Part shown: piece by piece, positions 7,269-16,007 of the stretch | How positions within the stretch are numbered: position 1 is the first letter of the stretch | Layout: each line of letters opens with the position of its first letter | Source: Selenomonas sp. | Lineage (GTDB): Bacteria > Bacillota > Negativicutes > Selenomonadales > Selenomonadaceae | Reading direction: 5' to 3' | NCBI GenBank assembly: GCA_022773585.1 | Contig: JALEZZ010000049.1 | Coordinates: 1-33,076 of the forward strand | Length of the DNA stretch: 33,076 nt | Notes under the pieces: model-generated | The model's input: the letters and a program-made list of their open reading frames with translations, nothing else | Told to the model about the DNA's origin: nothing | The model's database searches: none | Position numbers and translations under genes: made by a program

Positions 7269-8197
7269 ACGAAATCTGGACGATCGGGCGCATTCTCAAG
7301 TGGACGGAGAACTTCTTCAAGGAAAAGGGCATCGAGAGCCCGCGCCTCGACGCCGAGGTGCTGCTCGGCCATGTGCTCGAAAAGGAGCGTATCTATCTTT
7401 ATGTCCATTTTGACGAGCCGCTCCAGCCGCAGGAGCTCGCGGAGTACCGCGAGGCCATCAAGCAGCGGATTCGCCGTGTCCCTGTCGCCTACATCATCGG
7501 ACAGCGCGAGTTCATGGGGCTGACGTTCCATGTGACGGAGGACACGCTTGTGCCGCGCCCCGATACGGAGATCCTCGTGCAGGCGGCCATCGAGCGGCTG
7601 AAGAAGATGAGCGGCGTGGAGGAAGCACGCCCCGTGCGTTTTGCCGACATCGGCACGGGCACAGGAGCGATCTGCCTGTCGGTGCTGCATTACCTGACGC
7701 AGGCGACAGCCGATACCGTGGATATTTCCGAGGCCGCGCGAAAGGTCGCTGAGGAAAATGCCGAAGCGCTCGATGTCAAGGGCCGTATAACGTTTTATAC
7801 AGGCGATTTGCTGGCGCCGCTCTTCAAAGCGCAAAGCGGTGGAGCGGGTGATAAGGCAAGTGCGGCGGAAGAGACGGCAGGCGCTCGCTACGACGCGATT
7901 CTCTCGAATCCACCCTATATCCCTGACGCCGACATTGAGACGCTCGCGCCCGAAGTCCGCTGCAAGGAGCCGCGTACGGCACTCGCGGGCGGCGCGGACG
8001 GCCTCGACTTCTACCGCCGCCTCGTCGCGGACAGCCCCGCACTCATCAAAGACGATGGCTTCCTCGCCGTCGAAGTCGGCATCCATCAGGCGCAGGTGGT
8101 TGCGAAGATGGCGACAGAGAGCGGAGCATTTGCACGGACGGAAATCCTCAAAGACTACGGTGGTATCGAACGGGTCGTTGTCGTGTGGAAAAAATGA
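7265..8197 (+). CDS. prmC: Peptide chain release factor N5-glutamine methyltransferase (310 aa)
   Basis: PrmC methylates the glutamine of the GGQ motif of RF1/RF2 using S-adenosylmethionine. It shows an N-terminal helical domain (1-75), the conserved PRPDTEILV at 98-105, the SAM-binding loop DIGTGTGAI at 128-136, and the catalytic NPPY at 215-218. Between the methyltransferase strands there is a Gly/Ala-rich insertion at about 190-207 that looks like a species-specific loop. It starts within the last codons of prfA (ATGA overlap) and is followed by the second palindromic repeat. Confidence 0.96.
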   Translation: MNEIWTIGRILKWTENFFKEKGIESPRLDAEVLLGHVLEKERIYLYVHFDEPLQPQELAEYREAIKQRIRRVPVAYIIGQREFMGLTFHVTEDTLVPRPDTEILVQAAIERLKKMSGVEEARPVRFADIGTGTGAICLSVLHYLTQATADTVDISEAARKVAEENAEALDVKGRITFYTGDLLAPLFKAQSGGAGDKASAAEETAGARYDAILSNPPYIPDADIETLAPEVRCKEPRTALAGGADGLDFYRRLVADSPALIKDDGFLAVEVGIHQAQVVAKMATESGAFARTEILKDYGGIERVVVVWKK

Positions 8198-8241
8198 AAG
8201 AGGACGTATAACCTTTCGATGGAATGATGAACGCATCTTAT

Positions 8242-8432
8242 CCAGCAGCCCCCCTCATTGAGGGGGGAGAGCCACGTGAGTGGCGGGGGAGTAGTAAGGT
8301 GCTGTAACCAAACAGAATTCTCGTTGTGACTAAAGGATTTTAGTTGCAACGCAAAAACTTGTTTGGCTATCGCATCCTACTACTCCTTCCACCGCTTCGC
8401 GGTCCCCCTCCCTCAAAGAGGGAGGCTGCTGG
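8242..8432. repeat. Palindromic intergenic repeat, copy 2 (MITE-like)
   Basis: It has the same plan as copy 1, bounded by perfect 9-bp ends CCAGCAGCC (8242-8250) and GGCTGCTGG (8424-8432). Inside are CCCCCCTC/GAGGGGGG, GCCAC-gtga-GTGGC (8271-8284), GGAGTAGTA (8288-8296) with TACTACTCC (8378-8386), CCAAACA (8308-8314) with TGTTTGG (8360-8366), a hairpin CGTTG..ACTAAA/TTTAGT..CAACG (8322-8351), ACCGC-ttc-GCGGT (8391-8403) and CCTCCCTC/GAGGGAGG (8407-8425). Several stems differ in sequence from copy 1 but stay paired. It occupies most of the 293-bp gap between prmC and tsaC. Confidence 0.8.
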
Positions 8433-8490
8433 GGACGTATCGTTCGGCATTCTTTCCCACGTTTCTTGAAATAAGGAAGAACGTATTTGA

Positions 8491-9552
8491 ATGAAGACAG
8501 AAGTTCGAAAGATTGAAGATTTGAAGAGCGAGGTGGCACAAGACGCCCTTGCCGAGGCGGGAAAGCTGCTCCGTTCGGGCCAGCTCGTCGCGTTCCCGAC
8601 GGAGACGGTGTATGGCCTCGGGGCGAACGGACTCGATGGCGAGGCGTGCGCTCGCATTTATGAGGCGAAGGGGCGGCCGTCGGACAATCCGCTGATCCTC
8701 CATGTTGCTGACCGCGCGATGGCGGAGACGATTGCGGCGGAGATTCCGCCGATGGCGGAAAAACTCATGGCCGCGTTCCTGCCTGGCCCGATGACGCTGA
8801 TTCTGCGCAGGAAATCCATCGTGCCCGACCGCATCACGGGCGGGCTCGACACGGTCGGCGTCCGCATGCCCGAGAGCGCGGCGGCGCGCGCGATGATTCG
8901 CGCGGCGGGCGTGCCGATCGCCGCGCCGTCGGCGAACATTTCGGGGCGTCCGAGCCCGACGACGGCAGCGTCCGTGCTGCGCGATATGGATGGCCGCATC
9001 CCGCTGATTCTCGATGGCGGCTCCTGCCGCTTCGGCGTCGAATCGACGATCGTCGATTGCACGGGCCCTGTCGCGACGATTTTGCGCCCCGGCGCCATCA
9101 CGCGCGAGATGCTGACGGAAGTGCTCGGCGGCGTGAAGCTCGACCCTGCGCTCGTCGGCGCAGGCACGGTGCCGAAAGCGCCGGGCATGAAGTACAAGCA
9201 CTACGCGCCGAAAGCGCCGATGACACTGCTCGAAGGCGCGCCCGCGAAAATGGCGGCAGCGTTCCGCCGTCAGGTGCGCCAGCTGCAGAAGGACGGCCAT
9301 ACGGTCGGCATCCTCGCAAGCGACGAGACTTGCGAGGCGCTCGCGGATCTCGTGCCCGATGCGCTCCGCAAATCCTACGGCCCGCAGGGCGACCTCTCCG
9401 CGATTGCCGCGCACATCTACGAGGCGCTGATCGCTTTCGACGATACGGAGGCCGATGCGCTGCTCGGCGAGGGCACGGCAGAAACCGGCCTCGGCCTCGC
9501 CATCATGAACCGCCTGCACAAGGCAAGCGGATTTCACAGTATTCAGATTTGA
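8491..9552 (+). CDS. tsaC: L-threonylcarbamoyladenylate synthase, Sua5 type (353 aa)
   Basis: The enzyme makes threonylcarbamoyl-AMP from threonine, bicarbonate and ATP, the first step of t6A modification of tRNA. The YrdC domain spans about 15-205 and contains PTETVYGLG (36-44), KGRPSDNPL (60-68), PSANISGRPSP (146-155) and ESTIVDCTG (184-192). The linker PGMKYKHYAP (231-240), which closes the active site in Sua5 proteins, is followed by the C-terminal Sua5 domain to residue 345, so this is the long form. The ATG is preceded by AAGGAAG with a rather long spacing of about 11 bases. It follows prfA-prmC in a common Bacillota order. Confidence 0.95.
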   Translation: MKTEVRKIEDLKSEVAQDALAEAGKLLRSGQLVAFPTETVYGLGANGLDGEACARIYEAKGRPSDNPLILHVADRAMAETIAAEIPPMAEKLMAAFLPGPMTLILRRKSIVPDRITGGLDTVGVRMPESAAARAMIRAAGVPIAAPSANISGRPSPTTAASVLRDMDGRIPLILDGGSCRFGVESTIVDCTGPVATILRPGAITREMLTEVLGGVKLDPALVGAGTVPKAPGMKYKHYAPKAPMTLLEGAPAKMAAAFRRQVRQLQKDGHTVGILASDETCEALADLVPDALRKSYGPQGDLSAIAAHIYEALIAFDDTEADALLGEGTAETGLGLAIMNRLHKASGFHSIQI

Positions 9553-9560
9553 GCTCATTG

Positions 9561-9595
9561 AAGAGCTGTTGCACGTCATGGCAACAGCTCTTTTT
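9561..9595 (+). terminator. tsaC intrinsic terminator
   Basis: AAGAGCTGTTGC (9561-9572) and GCAACAGCTCTT (9581-9592) form a perfect 12-bp stem with an 8-nt loop, followed by a T run. It separates the housekeeping block from the chemosensory operon. No convincing promoter was found in 9600-9725 ahead of cheA. Confidence 0.9.
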
Positions 9596-9725
9596 CTATA
9601 TCTTTACACAGAAATAATCTTTTCCTTTTGCAGGAATTTGCGCGTTTTTATGGAAATATACGACTAGATAGCGAGAAAACTACCGAGAAAAGTTCACTCC
9701 AGGAAAGTAAAGGAGATGATGCGCG

Positions 9726-11888
9726 GTGGCGGAACATGAGCCGATGGTGGAAGTCTTCATCTATGAGACGCGGCAGTTCCTCGAGCAGCTCGAGCAGATG
9801 GCGCTGACGAGCGAGCAGGAGGGGAGCTTCTCGTCTGACGATGTCAACGAGATTTTCCGTGCCATGCATACGATCAAGGGCTCGGCGGCGATGATGATGC
9901 TCGACGAGATCTCGAAGCTGGCGCACGCGGTCGAGGACATCTTTTTCTATATCCGCGAGCTGCATCCGAAGAAGGTCGATGTGTCGGCCATCACGGACAT
10001 CGTGCTGACGGCAGTCGATTTCATGAATGGCGAGGTCGACAAGCTCGACGCGGGCGAGACGCCGGACGATTCGAGCGAGGAGATGCGCCAGCACACGCAT
10101 GATTTTCTGCGGCAGTTCAAAATTGACAATGGCGACGACCCAGATGTCGATCTCCGCAAGGCAAAGCCGTCAAAGACCGCAGCTGCCTCGGGGGCAGGGG
10201 GCGGCGCACCTGCCGCGCCAGCGCCGCCGCCTCCCGAGGAAAAACCGCAGCAGTACTTCATCCCCGCCGCGAAGCCTGAGCCGGCCAAAGCAGACGGCCT
10301 CCACGTCTATGCGGCGACGCTCCATTTCGAGCCTGACTGCGGCATGGAGGAAGTCCGCGCGTTCGGCGTGCTGAACCGCATGAAGGACGTCTCGCCGGAG
10401 TTCCATTTCCTGCCGGAGAAAATCCTCGAAGACCCGCAGGCCGTCGATACGATCAAGGACGTCGGCTTCCGCATCTGGTTCCAGACGGACATGGCGGCGG
10501 ACGCGGCGAAAGCGTTCCTCGAAGAGACGATTTTCCTCGACAAGCTCGAATTCCAGGAGCTTGCGAGCACGGCAGAATGTGAATATTGGCCGACGCCGCA
10601 GCAGCAGGCCGTCATCGAGGCATCGGAAGCCTCGGAGCCCGTCGTGCCGCCGCCACCCGAAAAGAAGCCGCGCCCCGCGCCGCCGAAGGCGCATGCGGCC
10701 TCAGCAGAACACGAATCGCAGATGATTTCCGTGCGCGTCGACAAGCTCGACCGCCTCATGGACCTCGTCGGCGAGCTCGTGATTGCGGAGTCGATGGTGA
10801 CGCAGAACCCCGACCTCGCGGGCCTCGAGCTCGCGAATTTCTCAAAGGCCGCGCGTCAGCTCCACAAGCTCAACGAAGAACTGCAGGACGGCGTCATGGC
10901 GCTTCGCATGGTGCCGATCAGCGGCACGTTCAAGAAGATGAACCGCATCGTCCGCGACATGACGAAAAACCTCGGCAAGAAGGCGCGGCTCGTGCTCGTC
11001 GGCGAGGACACCGAAGTCGACAAGAACATCGCAGAGCATATCGGCGACCCGCTGATGCACATCGTCCGCAACTCGATGGATCACGGCATCGAGCTGCCGG
11101 ACGAGCGCAAGGCGGCCGGCAAGTCCGAACAGGGCATGATTATCCTCTCGGCGCAGAACGAAGGCGGCGAGGTCGTCATCAAGATTCGCGACGATGGCGG
11201 CGGCATGAACCGCGAGAAAATCATGAGCAAGGCGCGCGAGAAAGGACTCCTGACAAAGCCCGAGGAAGACTACACGGATCAGGAAGTCTTCGGCTTCATC
11301 TTCGCGCCGGGCTTTTCGACGAACGACGAGGTCACGGAGTATTCGGGCCGCGGCGTCGGCATGGACGTCGTCGTCTCGAACATCCGCGGCCTCGGCGGCA
11401 GCGTTGCGGTCGACAGCGAAGAAGGCAAGGGCACGGTCACGACGATCCGCATCCCTCTGACGCTCGCCATCGTCGACGGCATGGTGCTGAAGGTCGGTGC
11501 ATCGCGCTATACGCTGCCGATCCGCTCCATCCGCCGCTCGTTCCGCCCCGAGCCGGGGCAGGTCTTCCTCGATGCCGAGGGGCGCGAGATGGTCATGGAC
11601 GAAGGGCGCTGCTGCCCGATCCTGCGGCTCTCGAAGCTCTATGACATCGAGGACGCGCAGGAAGATCTCACGCAGGCCATCCTGCTGCTCGTCGAGGCGG
11701 ACGGCAAGCCGTTCCTGCTCGCAGCTGACGAGCTCCTCGGCGTCCAGCAGATTGTCGTGAAGCCCGTGCCTGAGTACATCCGCGGCATGACGGAAAAGAC
11801 CGGCATCACGGGATGCACGCTCCTTGGCGATGGCGGCATCAGCCTCATCATCGACCCGGAGAAGACAGCGCACCTCATCTACGCGTAA
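9726..11888 (+). CDS. cheA: Chemotaxis histidine kinase CheA (720 aa)
   Basis: CheA autophosphorylates and passes phosphate to response regulators under control of chemoreceptors. An HPt domain has the phospho-accepting H48 in FRAMHTIKGSAAMM. After a Pro/Ala-rich linker (150-185) comes a P2-like regulator-docking domain (190-285). A second proline linker leads to the dimerisation helices (335-410, VDKLDRLMDLVGELV), the ATPase domain with N-box HIVRNSMDHGIE (445-456) and G-boxes DDGGGMN and GRGVGMD, and a CheW-like P5 domain (580-715). The GTG start at 9726 has AAAGGAG about ten bases upstream. First gene of a run of seven on one strand with overlaps or very short gaps. Confidence 0.96.
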   Translation: MAEHEPMVEVFIYETRQFLEQLEQMALTSEQEGSFSSDDVNEIFRAMHTIKGSAAMMMLDEISKLAHAVEDIFFYIRELHPKKVDVSAITDIVLTAVDFMNGEVDKLDAGETPDDSSEEMRQHTHDFLRQFKIDNGDDPDVDLRKAKPSKTAAASGAGGGAPAAPAPPPPEEKPQQYFIPAAKPEPAKADGLHVYAATLHFEPDCGMEEVRAFGVLNRMKDVSPEFHFLPEKILEDPQAVDTIKDVGFRIWFQTDMAADAAKAFLEETIFLDKLEFQELASTAECEYWPTPQQQAVIEASEASEPVVPPPPEKKPRPAPPKAHAASAEHESQMISVRVDKLDRLMDLVGELVIAESMVTQNPDLAGLELANFSKAARQLHKLNEELQDGVMALRMVPISGTFKKMNRIVRDMTKNLGKKARLVLVGEDTEVDKNIAEHIGDPLMHIVRNSMDHGIELPDERKAAGKSEQGMIILSAQNEGGEVVIKIRDDGGGMNREKIMSKAREKGLLTKPEEDYTDQEVFGFIFAPGFSTNDEVTEYSGRGVGMDVVVSNIRGLGGSVAVDSEEGKGTVTTIRIPLTLAIVDGMVLKVGASRYTLPIRSIRRSFRPEPGQVFLDAEGREMVMDEGRCCPILRLSKLYDIEDAQEDLTQAILLLVEADGKPFLLAADELLGVQQIVVKPVPEYIRGMTEKTGITGCTLLGDGGISLIIDPEKTAHLIYA

Positions 11889-11904
11889 CAGAGGGGGAAT
11901 CATT

Positions 11905-12450
11905 TTGGACGAGGAAATCCAGTCGGAAGAAGACACGCAGAAAGACAAGTACCTGACATTCACGCTCGAGGATGAGCTCTATGGCATCGATATCAGCGTC
12001 GTGATCGAGATCATCGGCATTTTGCCGATCACGGCCGTCCCGGAGGTGCCGCCCTACGTCAAAGGCATCATCAATCTGCGCGGCAAAATCATCCCGGTCG
12101 TCGACATGCGGCTGCGGTTCCGCCGCACGCCGCGGGAATACACCGACCGCACCTGCGTCATCGTCATCGAGGCGGACGGGGTGCTCGTCGGCCTCATCAT
12201 CGACGGCGTCAGCGAAGTGCGCGACATCCCCGAGGGCGAAGTCGTGCCGCCGCCGAAGCTCAAGGCGGCGCAGAACCGCTACATCAAGGGCGTCGGGCGC
12301 CAGCAGGACGGCAAGGTCGTCTTGCTGCTCGACTGGCAGAAGCTCTTTTCGAGCGAGGAGGCCGAGCTCTTTGAGGCGATGGCAGACGATGGGGCAGAAG
12401 ATGAGGCAGCGCCTGCGGAAAGTGCAGGAAACGGAGGGACGGAGAAATGA
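11905..12450 (+). CDS. cheW: Chemotaxis coupling protein CheW (181 aa)
   Basis: CheW links the CheA kinase to receptor hairpins. The single CheW domain covers about residues 15-155 (YLTFTLEDELYGIDISVV, then VKGIINLRGKIIPVVDMRLR). An acidic, alanine-rich tail of about 25 residues follows. The TTG at 11905 is taken as start because GAGGGGG lies eight bases upstream. The longer reading from 11824 would run inside cheA. Its stop overlaps the mcp start as ATGA. Confidence 0.95.
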   Translation: MDEEIQSEEDTQKDKYLTFTLEDELYGIDISVVIEIIGILPITAVPEVPPYVKGIINLRGKIIPVVDMRLRFRRTPREYTDRTCVIVIEADGVLVGLIIDGVSEVRDIPEGEVVPPPKLKAAQNRYIKGVGRQQDGKVVLLLDWQKLFSSEEAELFEAMADDGAEDEAAPAESAGNGGTEK

Positions 12451-14123
12451 ACGGAGTCAAGAACATCAAAATCGGGGCGAAGCTCGTGGCGCTCATCGTG
12501 TTCATGGGCATCTTGATGTTTGGATCGGTCTTCCTGTCGGGGAGCACGATTGAAAATATCAATAATTCCTATCAGCGCATCGACAAATATGACACGCAGG
12601 CGGCGCTTGATGCCGTGCGGGCGGGCAAAGCGTTCAGCGAGGCGCGCGGCAGCCTGACGCGTTATCTTTTCCGCGTGGATCCGGCGGAGCGTCAGCAGAT
12701 CGCAAATGAGATGGCGGCGCAGGACAAGAAGATTGACGAAGAAATCGCGGCCATCCAGCCCGTCATCGAGAGCGATGCGGCGAAAGCGGCGCTGGAGAAG
12801 CTGCAGAAAGACCTGAGTGCCTACCGCACGGCGCGCACGGCGCTCATGCAGGCGCAGACGGCGCCGGGCGCCCCGGTCGACAATCTGCCGCAGCTCAAGC
12901 CCGTCCATGACCTCGGTGCCGACCTCTCGTCGGATTTTGACAAGATTGCAGAAATCGGCACGAAGGGCGCGGCGCAGGAGACGTCGACGCTCGGCGGAAA
13001 GATCACGAGTGACCGTGTCGTCATGATGACGGGTTCGATTATCGTCATCGTCATCGCCATCCTCATCGGCCTCTGGCTCGCGCGCATGATCAGCCAGCGC
13101 CTCACGCGCCTCCAGCAGCGTGCGGACGCCATCGCGGACGGCGATCTTTCGCAGCCGGTGCAGGTGCTCAACGACGATGAGATTGGCCAGCTCGCAGCCG
13201 CGCTCGAGCAGATGCGCCAGAACCTCCAGCAGTCCATGAGCGAGATCCACATGGCGGCCGACCAGGTCGCGGCAGGCGCGCGCAACGTCTCGGATGCAAG
13301 CGTTTCGCTCTCGCAGGGCGCAGCCGAGCAGGCCTCGTCCGTCGAGGAACTTTCGTCGTCGATTTCGGAAATCTCGTCGCAGACGGCCAGCAACGCCGAG
13401 AACGCCGACCAGGCGCACGAGCTCACGGAGAAAGCGCGCCAGCAGGCCGAGGTCGGCGATGGCGACATGAAGGAAATGCTTCAGGCGATGGATGCCATCA
13501 ACGTCTCGTCCACAAACATCTCGAAAATCATCAAGGTCATCGACGAAATCGCGTTCCAGACGAACATCCTCGCGCTCAATGCCGCCGTCGAAGCCGCGCG
13601 CGCGGGCCAGCACGGCAAGGGCTTTGCCGTCGTCGCCGAGGAAGTCCGCAACCTCGCGGCGCGCAGCGCGAAAGCCGCGAAAGAGACGACGGACATGATC
13701 GAGGACTCCATCGAAAAGGTCGAGAACGGCCGCGCCATCGCGACGAAGACGGCGGATGCTTTGCAGGCCATCATGTCGAATGTGGCAGAGGTCACGGACA
13801 TCGTCGGCTCGATTGCGAAGGCATCGAACGAGCAGAAACTCGCGCTCGCGCAGATTGACCAGGGCGTCACGCAGGTCTCGCAGGTCGTGCAGTCGAACTC
13901 CGCGACGAGCGAAGAAGCTGCGTCAGCCAGCGAAGAGCTCAGCGCACAGGCCGAGCGCCTGAAGGAGACGGCAGGCCGCTTCCGCTTCGACTCGACCATG
14001 CATTTTGACCGTCCGCCGCAGGCGCGTCCGGCCATCAAGAAGCCGCAGCTGCCGCCAGCCGCCGCGAAGAAGCGTCCGGCGAAGATTGCGCTGACGGAAG
14101 AAGAAGGGTTCGGCAAGTATTGA
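12447..14123 (+). CDS. Methyl-accepting chemotaxis protein with 4-helix-bundle-type sensor (558 aa)
   Basis: This is a membrane chemoreceptor. Transmembrane helix 1 is at about 11-31 and helix 2 at about 191-213. Between them lies a roughly 160-residue periplasmic, mostly helical sensor resembling the 4HB_MCP fold. A HAMP domain follows (214-265), then the signalling coiled coil with its hairpin tip DEIAFQTNILALNAAVEAAR at 366-385. The segment ends in a Pro/Lys-rich tail (about 520-550) that lacks a visible NWETF-type CheR tether. It overlaps cheW by four bases and its stop overlaps the cheR start, so receptor and adaptation enzymes are co-translated. The ligand cannot be read from the sequence. 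Confidence 0.95.
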   Translation: MNGVKNIKIGAKLVALIVFMGILMFGSVFLSGSTIENINNSYQRIDKYDTQAALDAVRAGKAFSEARGSLTRYLFRVDPAERQQIANEMAAQDKKIDEEIAAIQPVIESDAAKAALEKLQKDLSAYRTARTALMQAQTAPGAPVDNLPQLKPVHDLGADLSSDFDKIAEIGTKGAAQETSTLGGKITSDRVVMMTGSIIVIVIAILIGLWLARMISQRLTRLQQRADAIADGDLSQPVQVLNDDEIGQLAAALEQMRQNLQQSMSEIHMAADQVAAGARNVSDASVSLSQGAAEQASSVEELSSSISEISSQTASNAENADQAHELTEKARQQAEVGDGDMKEMLQAMDAINVSSTNISKIIKVIDEIAFQTNILALNAAVEAARAGQHGKGFAVVAEEVRNLAARSAKAAKETTDMIEDSIEKVENGRAIATKTADALQAIMSNVAEVTDIVGSIAKASNEQKLALAQIDQGVTQVSQVVQSNSATSEEAASASEELSAQAERLKETAGRFRFDSTMHFDRPPQARPAIKKPQLPPAAAKKRPAKIALTEEEGFGKY

Positions 14124-14938
14124 GCCCGGAAGTCTTTCAGGGGTACGCGGCCGTCGTTGCGCGGGAGTTCGGCATCCAGCTGCCGCCAGCAAAGCAGGCG
14201 CTCCTCGAATCCCGGCTCTACCGCCTGCTCAAGGAGGGCGGCCCGGCTGCTGAGTATCAGACGGCCGAGGGATTCTTGCGCGCGCTGCGGCAGGATGCCT
14301 CTGGGAAACTCCTCGGCTTGCTCTCCGAGGCCATCACGACGCACCACACGTTCTTCCTGCGGGAGGCCGACCACTTCGCCTTTTACCGCGACGAAGTGCT
14401 GCCGTACCTTGAGCGCACGATCCGCGACGGTGACATCCGGACGTGGTGCGCGGCCTGCTCGACGGGGCAGGAGTCGTATACGCTCGCGATGCTGCTCGAA
14501 GACCATTTCGGCCTCAAGGGGCCGATGTGGGAAAAGACGCTGCTCGCGACCGACCTCGCACGCGACGTGCTCGCGTTTGCGCGCGAGGGCATCTACCCGG
14601 CGTCCACGACACAGAACCTGCCCGAGGGCTGGCAGCGCGGCTATTTCCGCCCCGTGGATGACGGCCATGTGCAGGTCGTCGATGCGATCCGGCGGCAGGT
14701 GCTCTACCGGCCGTTCAACCTCATGCAGCCCGTGTTCCCGTTCCGCCGCCCGTTCCACGTCATCTTCTGCCGCAACGTCATGATCTATTTCGATGCACCG
14801 ACGCGGCGGCAGCTCGTGCAGAAATTTGCCGATTTCCTCGAACCCGGCGGGTTCCTGTTCATCGGTCATTCCGAGGTCATCGACCGGCAGACCGCGCCGT
14901 TTGACTACGTGATGCCGTCGGTCTATCGGAAAAAATAA
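14120..14938 (+). CDS. cheR: Chemotaxis protein methyltransferase CheR (272 aa)
   Basis: CheR methylates receptor glutamates using S-adenosylmethionine to reset sensitivity. The N-terminal helical domain (1-75) is followed by the SAM-binding segment AACSTGQESYTLAML and the conserved FHVIFCRNVMIYFD. There is no TPR extension. The start is a TTG at 14120 overlapping the mcp stop (TTGA). AAGAAGGG upstream is a usable ribosome binding site. Confidence 0.94.
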   Translation: MSPEVFQGYAAVVAREFGIQLPPAKQALLESRLYRLLKEGGPAAEYQTAEGFLRALRQDASGKLLGLLSEAITTHHTFFLREADHFAFYRDEVLPYLERTIRDGDIRTWCAACSTGQESYTLAMLLEDHFGLKGPMWEKTLLATDLARDVLAFAREGIYPASTTQNLPEGWQRGYFRPVDDGHVQVVDAIRRQVLYRPFNLMQPVFPFRRPFHVIFCRNVMIYFDAPTRRQLVQKFADFLEPGGFLFIGHSEVIDRQTAPFDYVMPSVYRKK

Positions 14939-14961
14939 ATTTGTTGAAGCGAAGTGATTTC

Positions 14962-15981
14962 ATGCAACCGGTCCGCGTCCTGCTCGTCGATGATTCGCTG
15001 CTCTTCCGCTCGATGCTTGAGCGGGAGCTCCATGCGTTCCTTCCCGCAGGCAGCCAGATTCAGACGGCAGGCGACCCGTTCGAGGCGCGCGACGCGATTC
15101 TCGCGTTCGTGCCCGACGTCATGGTGCTCGATGTCGAGATGCCGCGCATGGACGGCATCGAATTCCTGTGGAAGCTGCTCGCGCAATACGACCAGCCGAC
15201 GATCGTGCTGACGGGCGATGCCCGCTATGAATCGCTCGCGCGGGACGCCGGGGCGCGGGATTTCCTGCAGAAGCCCGTCGGCTGTTCGCCGGACGTCTTC
15301 TGCGAAGAGCTCGCGCGGCGCATCGTGCGGATTGCGGGGCAGGAGGCAGAGGCGGGCGGTGTGTCTGGCATGCCGCCCAAGCAGGCCATGAAATGCCTCG
15401 GAAAGCATGCAGGGCGCATCTCTCTTATTGCGCTCGGCGCTTCGACAGGCGGCACGGAGGCGCTCGCGCGCGTCGTGAAGAACCTCGTGCCACCGCTGCC
15501 GCCCATCGTCATCGTGCAGCACATCCCGCCGGGCTTCTCGCGCTTGTTCGCACAGAGGCTGGACCGCGAGTCGATGCTCACGGCGAAAGAAGCGGCAGAT
15601 GGCGACCGCCTCTTGGACAATCACGTCTATGTTGCGCCGGGCGATCAGCATCTGCGCGTGCGCGCGGCGGGAGGCTTCTTCGCCGCCTGTGCGCGCGGGC
15701 CGCGTGTCAACGGCCACTGCCCGTCGGTCGATGTGCTGTTTGAGTCCGTGGCCAAGACGGTTGGCAGCCGCGCGCTCGGCGTCATCTTCACGGGCATGGG
15801 CGCGGACGGCGCCGAGGGCCTGCGGCGCATGCGCGAGGAGGGCGCACAGACGCTCGGGCAGGACGAGAAGACCTGCGTCGTCTACGGCATGCCGCGCGCG
15901 GCCTACGAGCTCGGCGCCGTCGAGCGCCAGCTGCCGCTCGATGCCATCGCGGGGGCCATCCTCGCGGCGGCGCATGCTTGA
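14962..15981 (+). CDS. cheB: Chemotaxis response regulator protein-glutamate methylesterase CheB (339 aa)
   Basis: CheB removes receptor methyl groups when phosphorylated by CheA. The receiver domain carries D10/D11, phospho-acceptor D57 and K104 (FLQKP). The methylesterase domain has the catalytic triad S161 (GASTGG), H187 (VQHIPPG) and D282 (TGMGADG). The ATG at 14962 is preferred because GAAGTGATTTC precedes it like a canonical ribosome binding site and the receiver begins at once. An in-frame TTG at 14941 would add seven residues with little support. With CheR it gives a full adaptation pair. Confidence 0.94.
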   Translation: MQPVRVLLVDDSLLFRSMLERELHAFLPAGSQIQTAGDPFEARDAILAFVPDVMVLDVEMPRMDGIEFLWKLLAQYDQPTIVLTGDARYESLARDAGARDFLQKPVGCSPDVFCEELARRIVRIAGQEAEAGGVSGMPPKQAMKCLGKHAGRISLIALGASTGGTEALARVVKNLVPPLPPIVIVQHIPPGFSRLFAQRLDRESMLTAKEAADGDRLLDNHVYVAPGDQHLRVRAAGGFFAACARGPRVNGHCPSVDVLFESVAKTVGSRALGVIFTGMGADGAEGLRRMREEGAQTLGQDEKTCVVYGMPRAAYELGAVERQLPLDAIAGAILAAAHA

Positions 15982-16007
15982 TTTGTTTTAGAAAAGAGAT
16001 GAAAGCT

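Noticed and set aside
9600..9725. Sigma-28 (flagellar) promoter before cheA
   Set aside because: No TAAA-N15-GCCGATAA-like pair was found. The region is AT-rich, but I could not support any promoter.
15978..16007. Longer start for the PAS kinase at TTG 15978
   Set aside because: It would lie inside the cheB end without a ribosome binding site. The ATG at 16008 (or 15999) is better placed.
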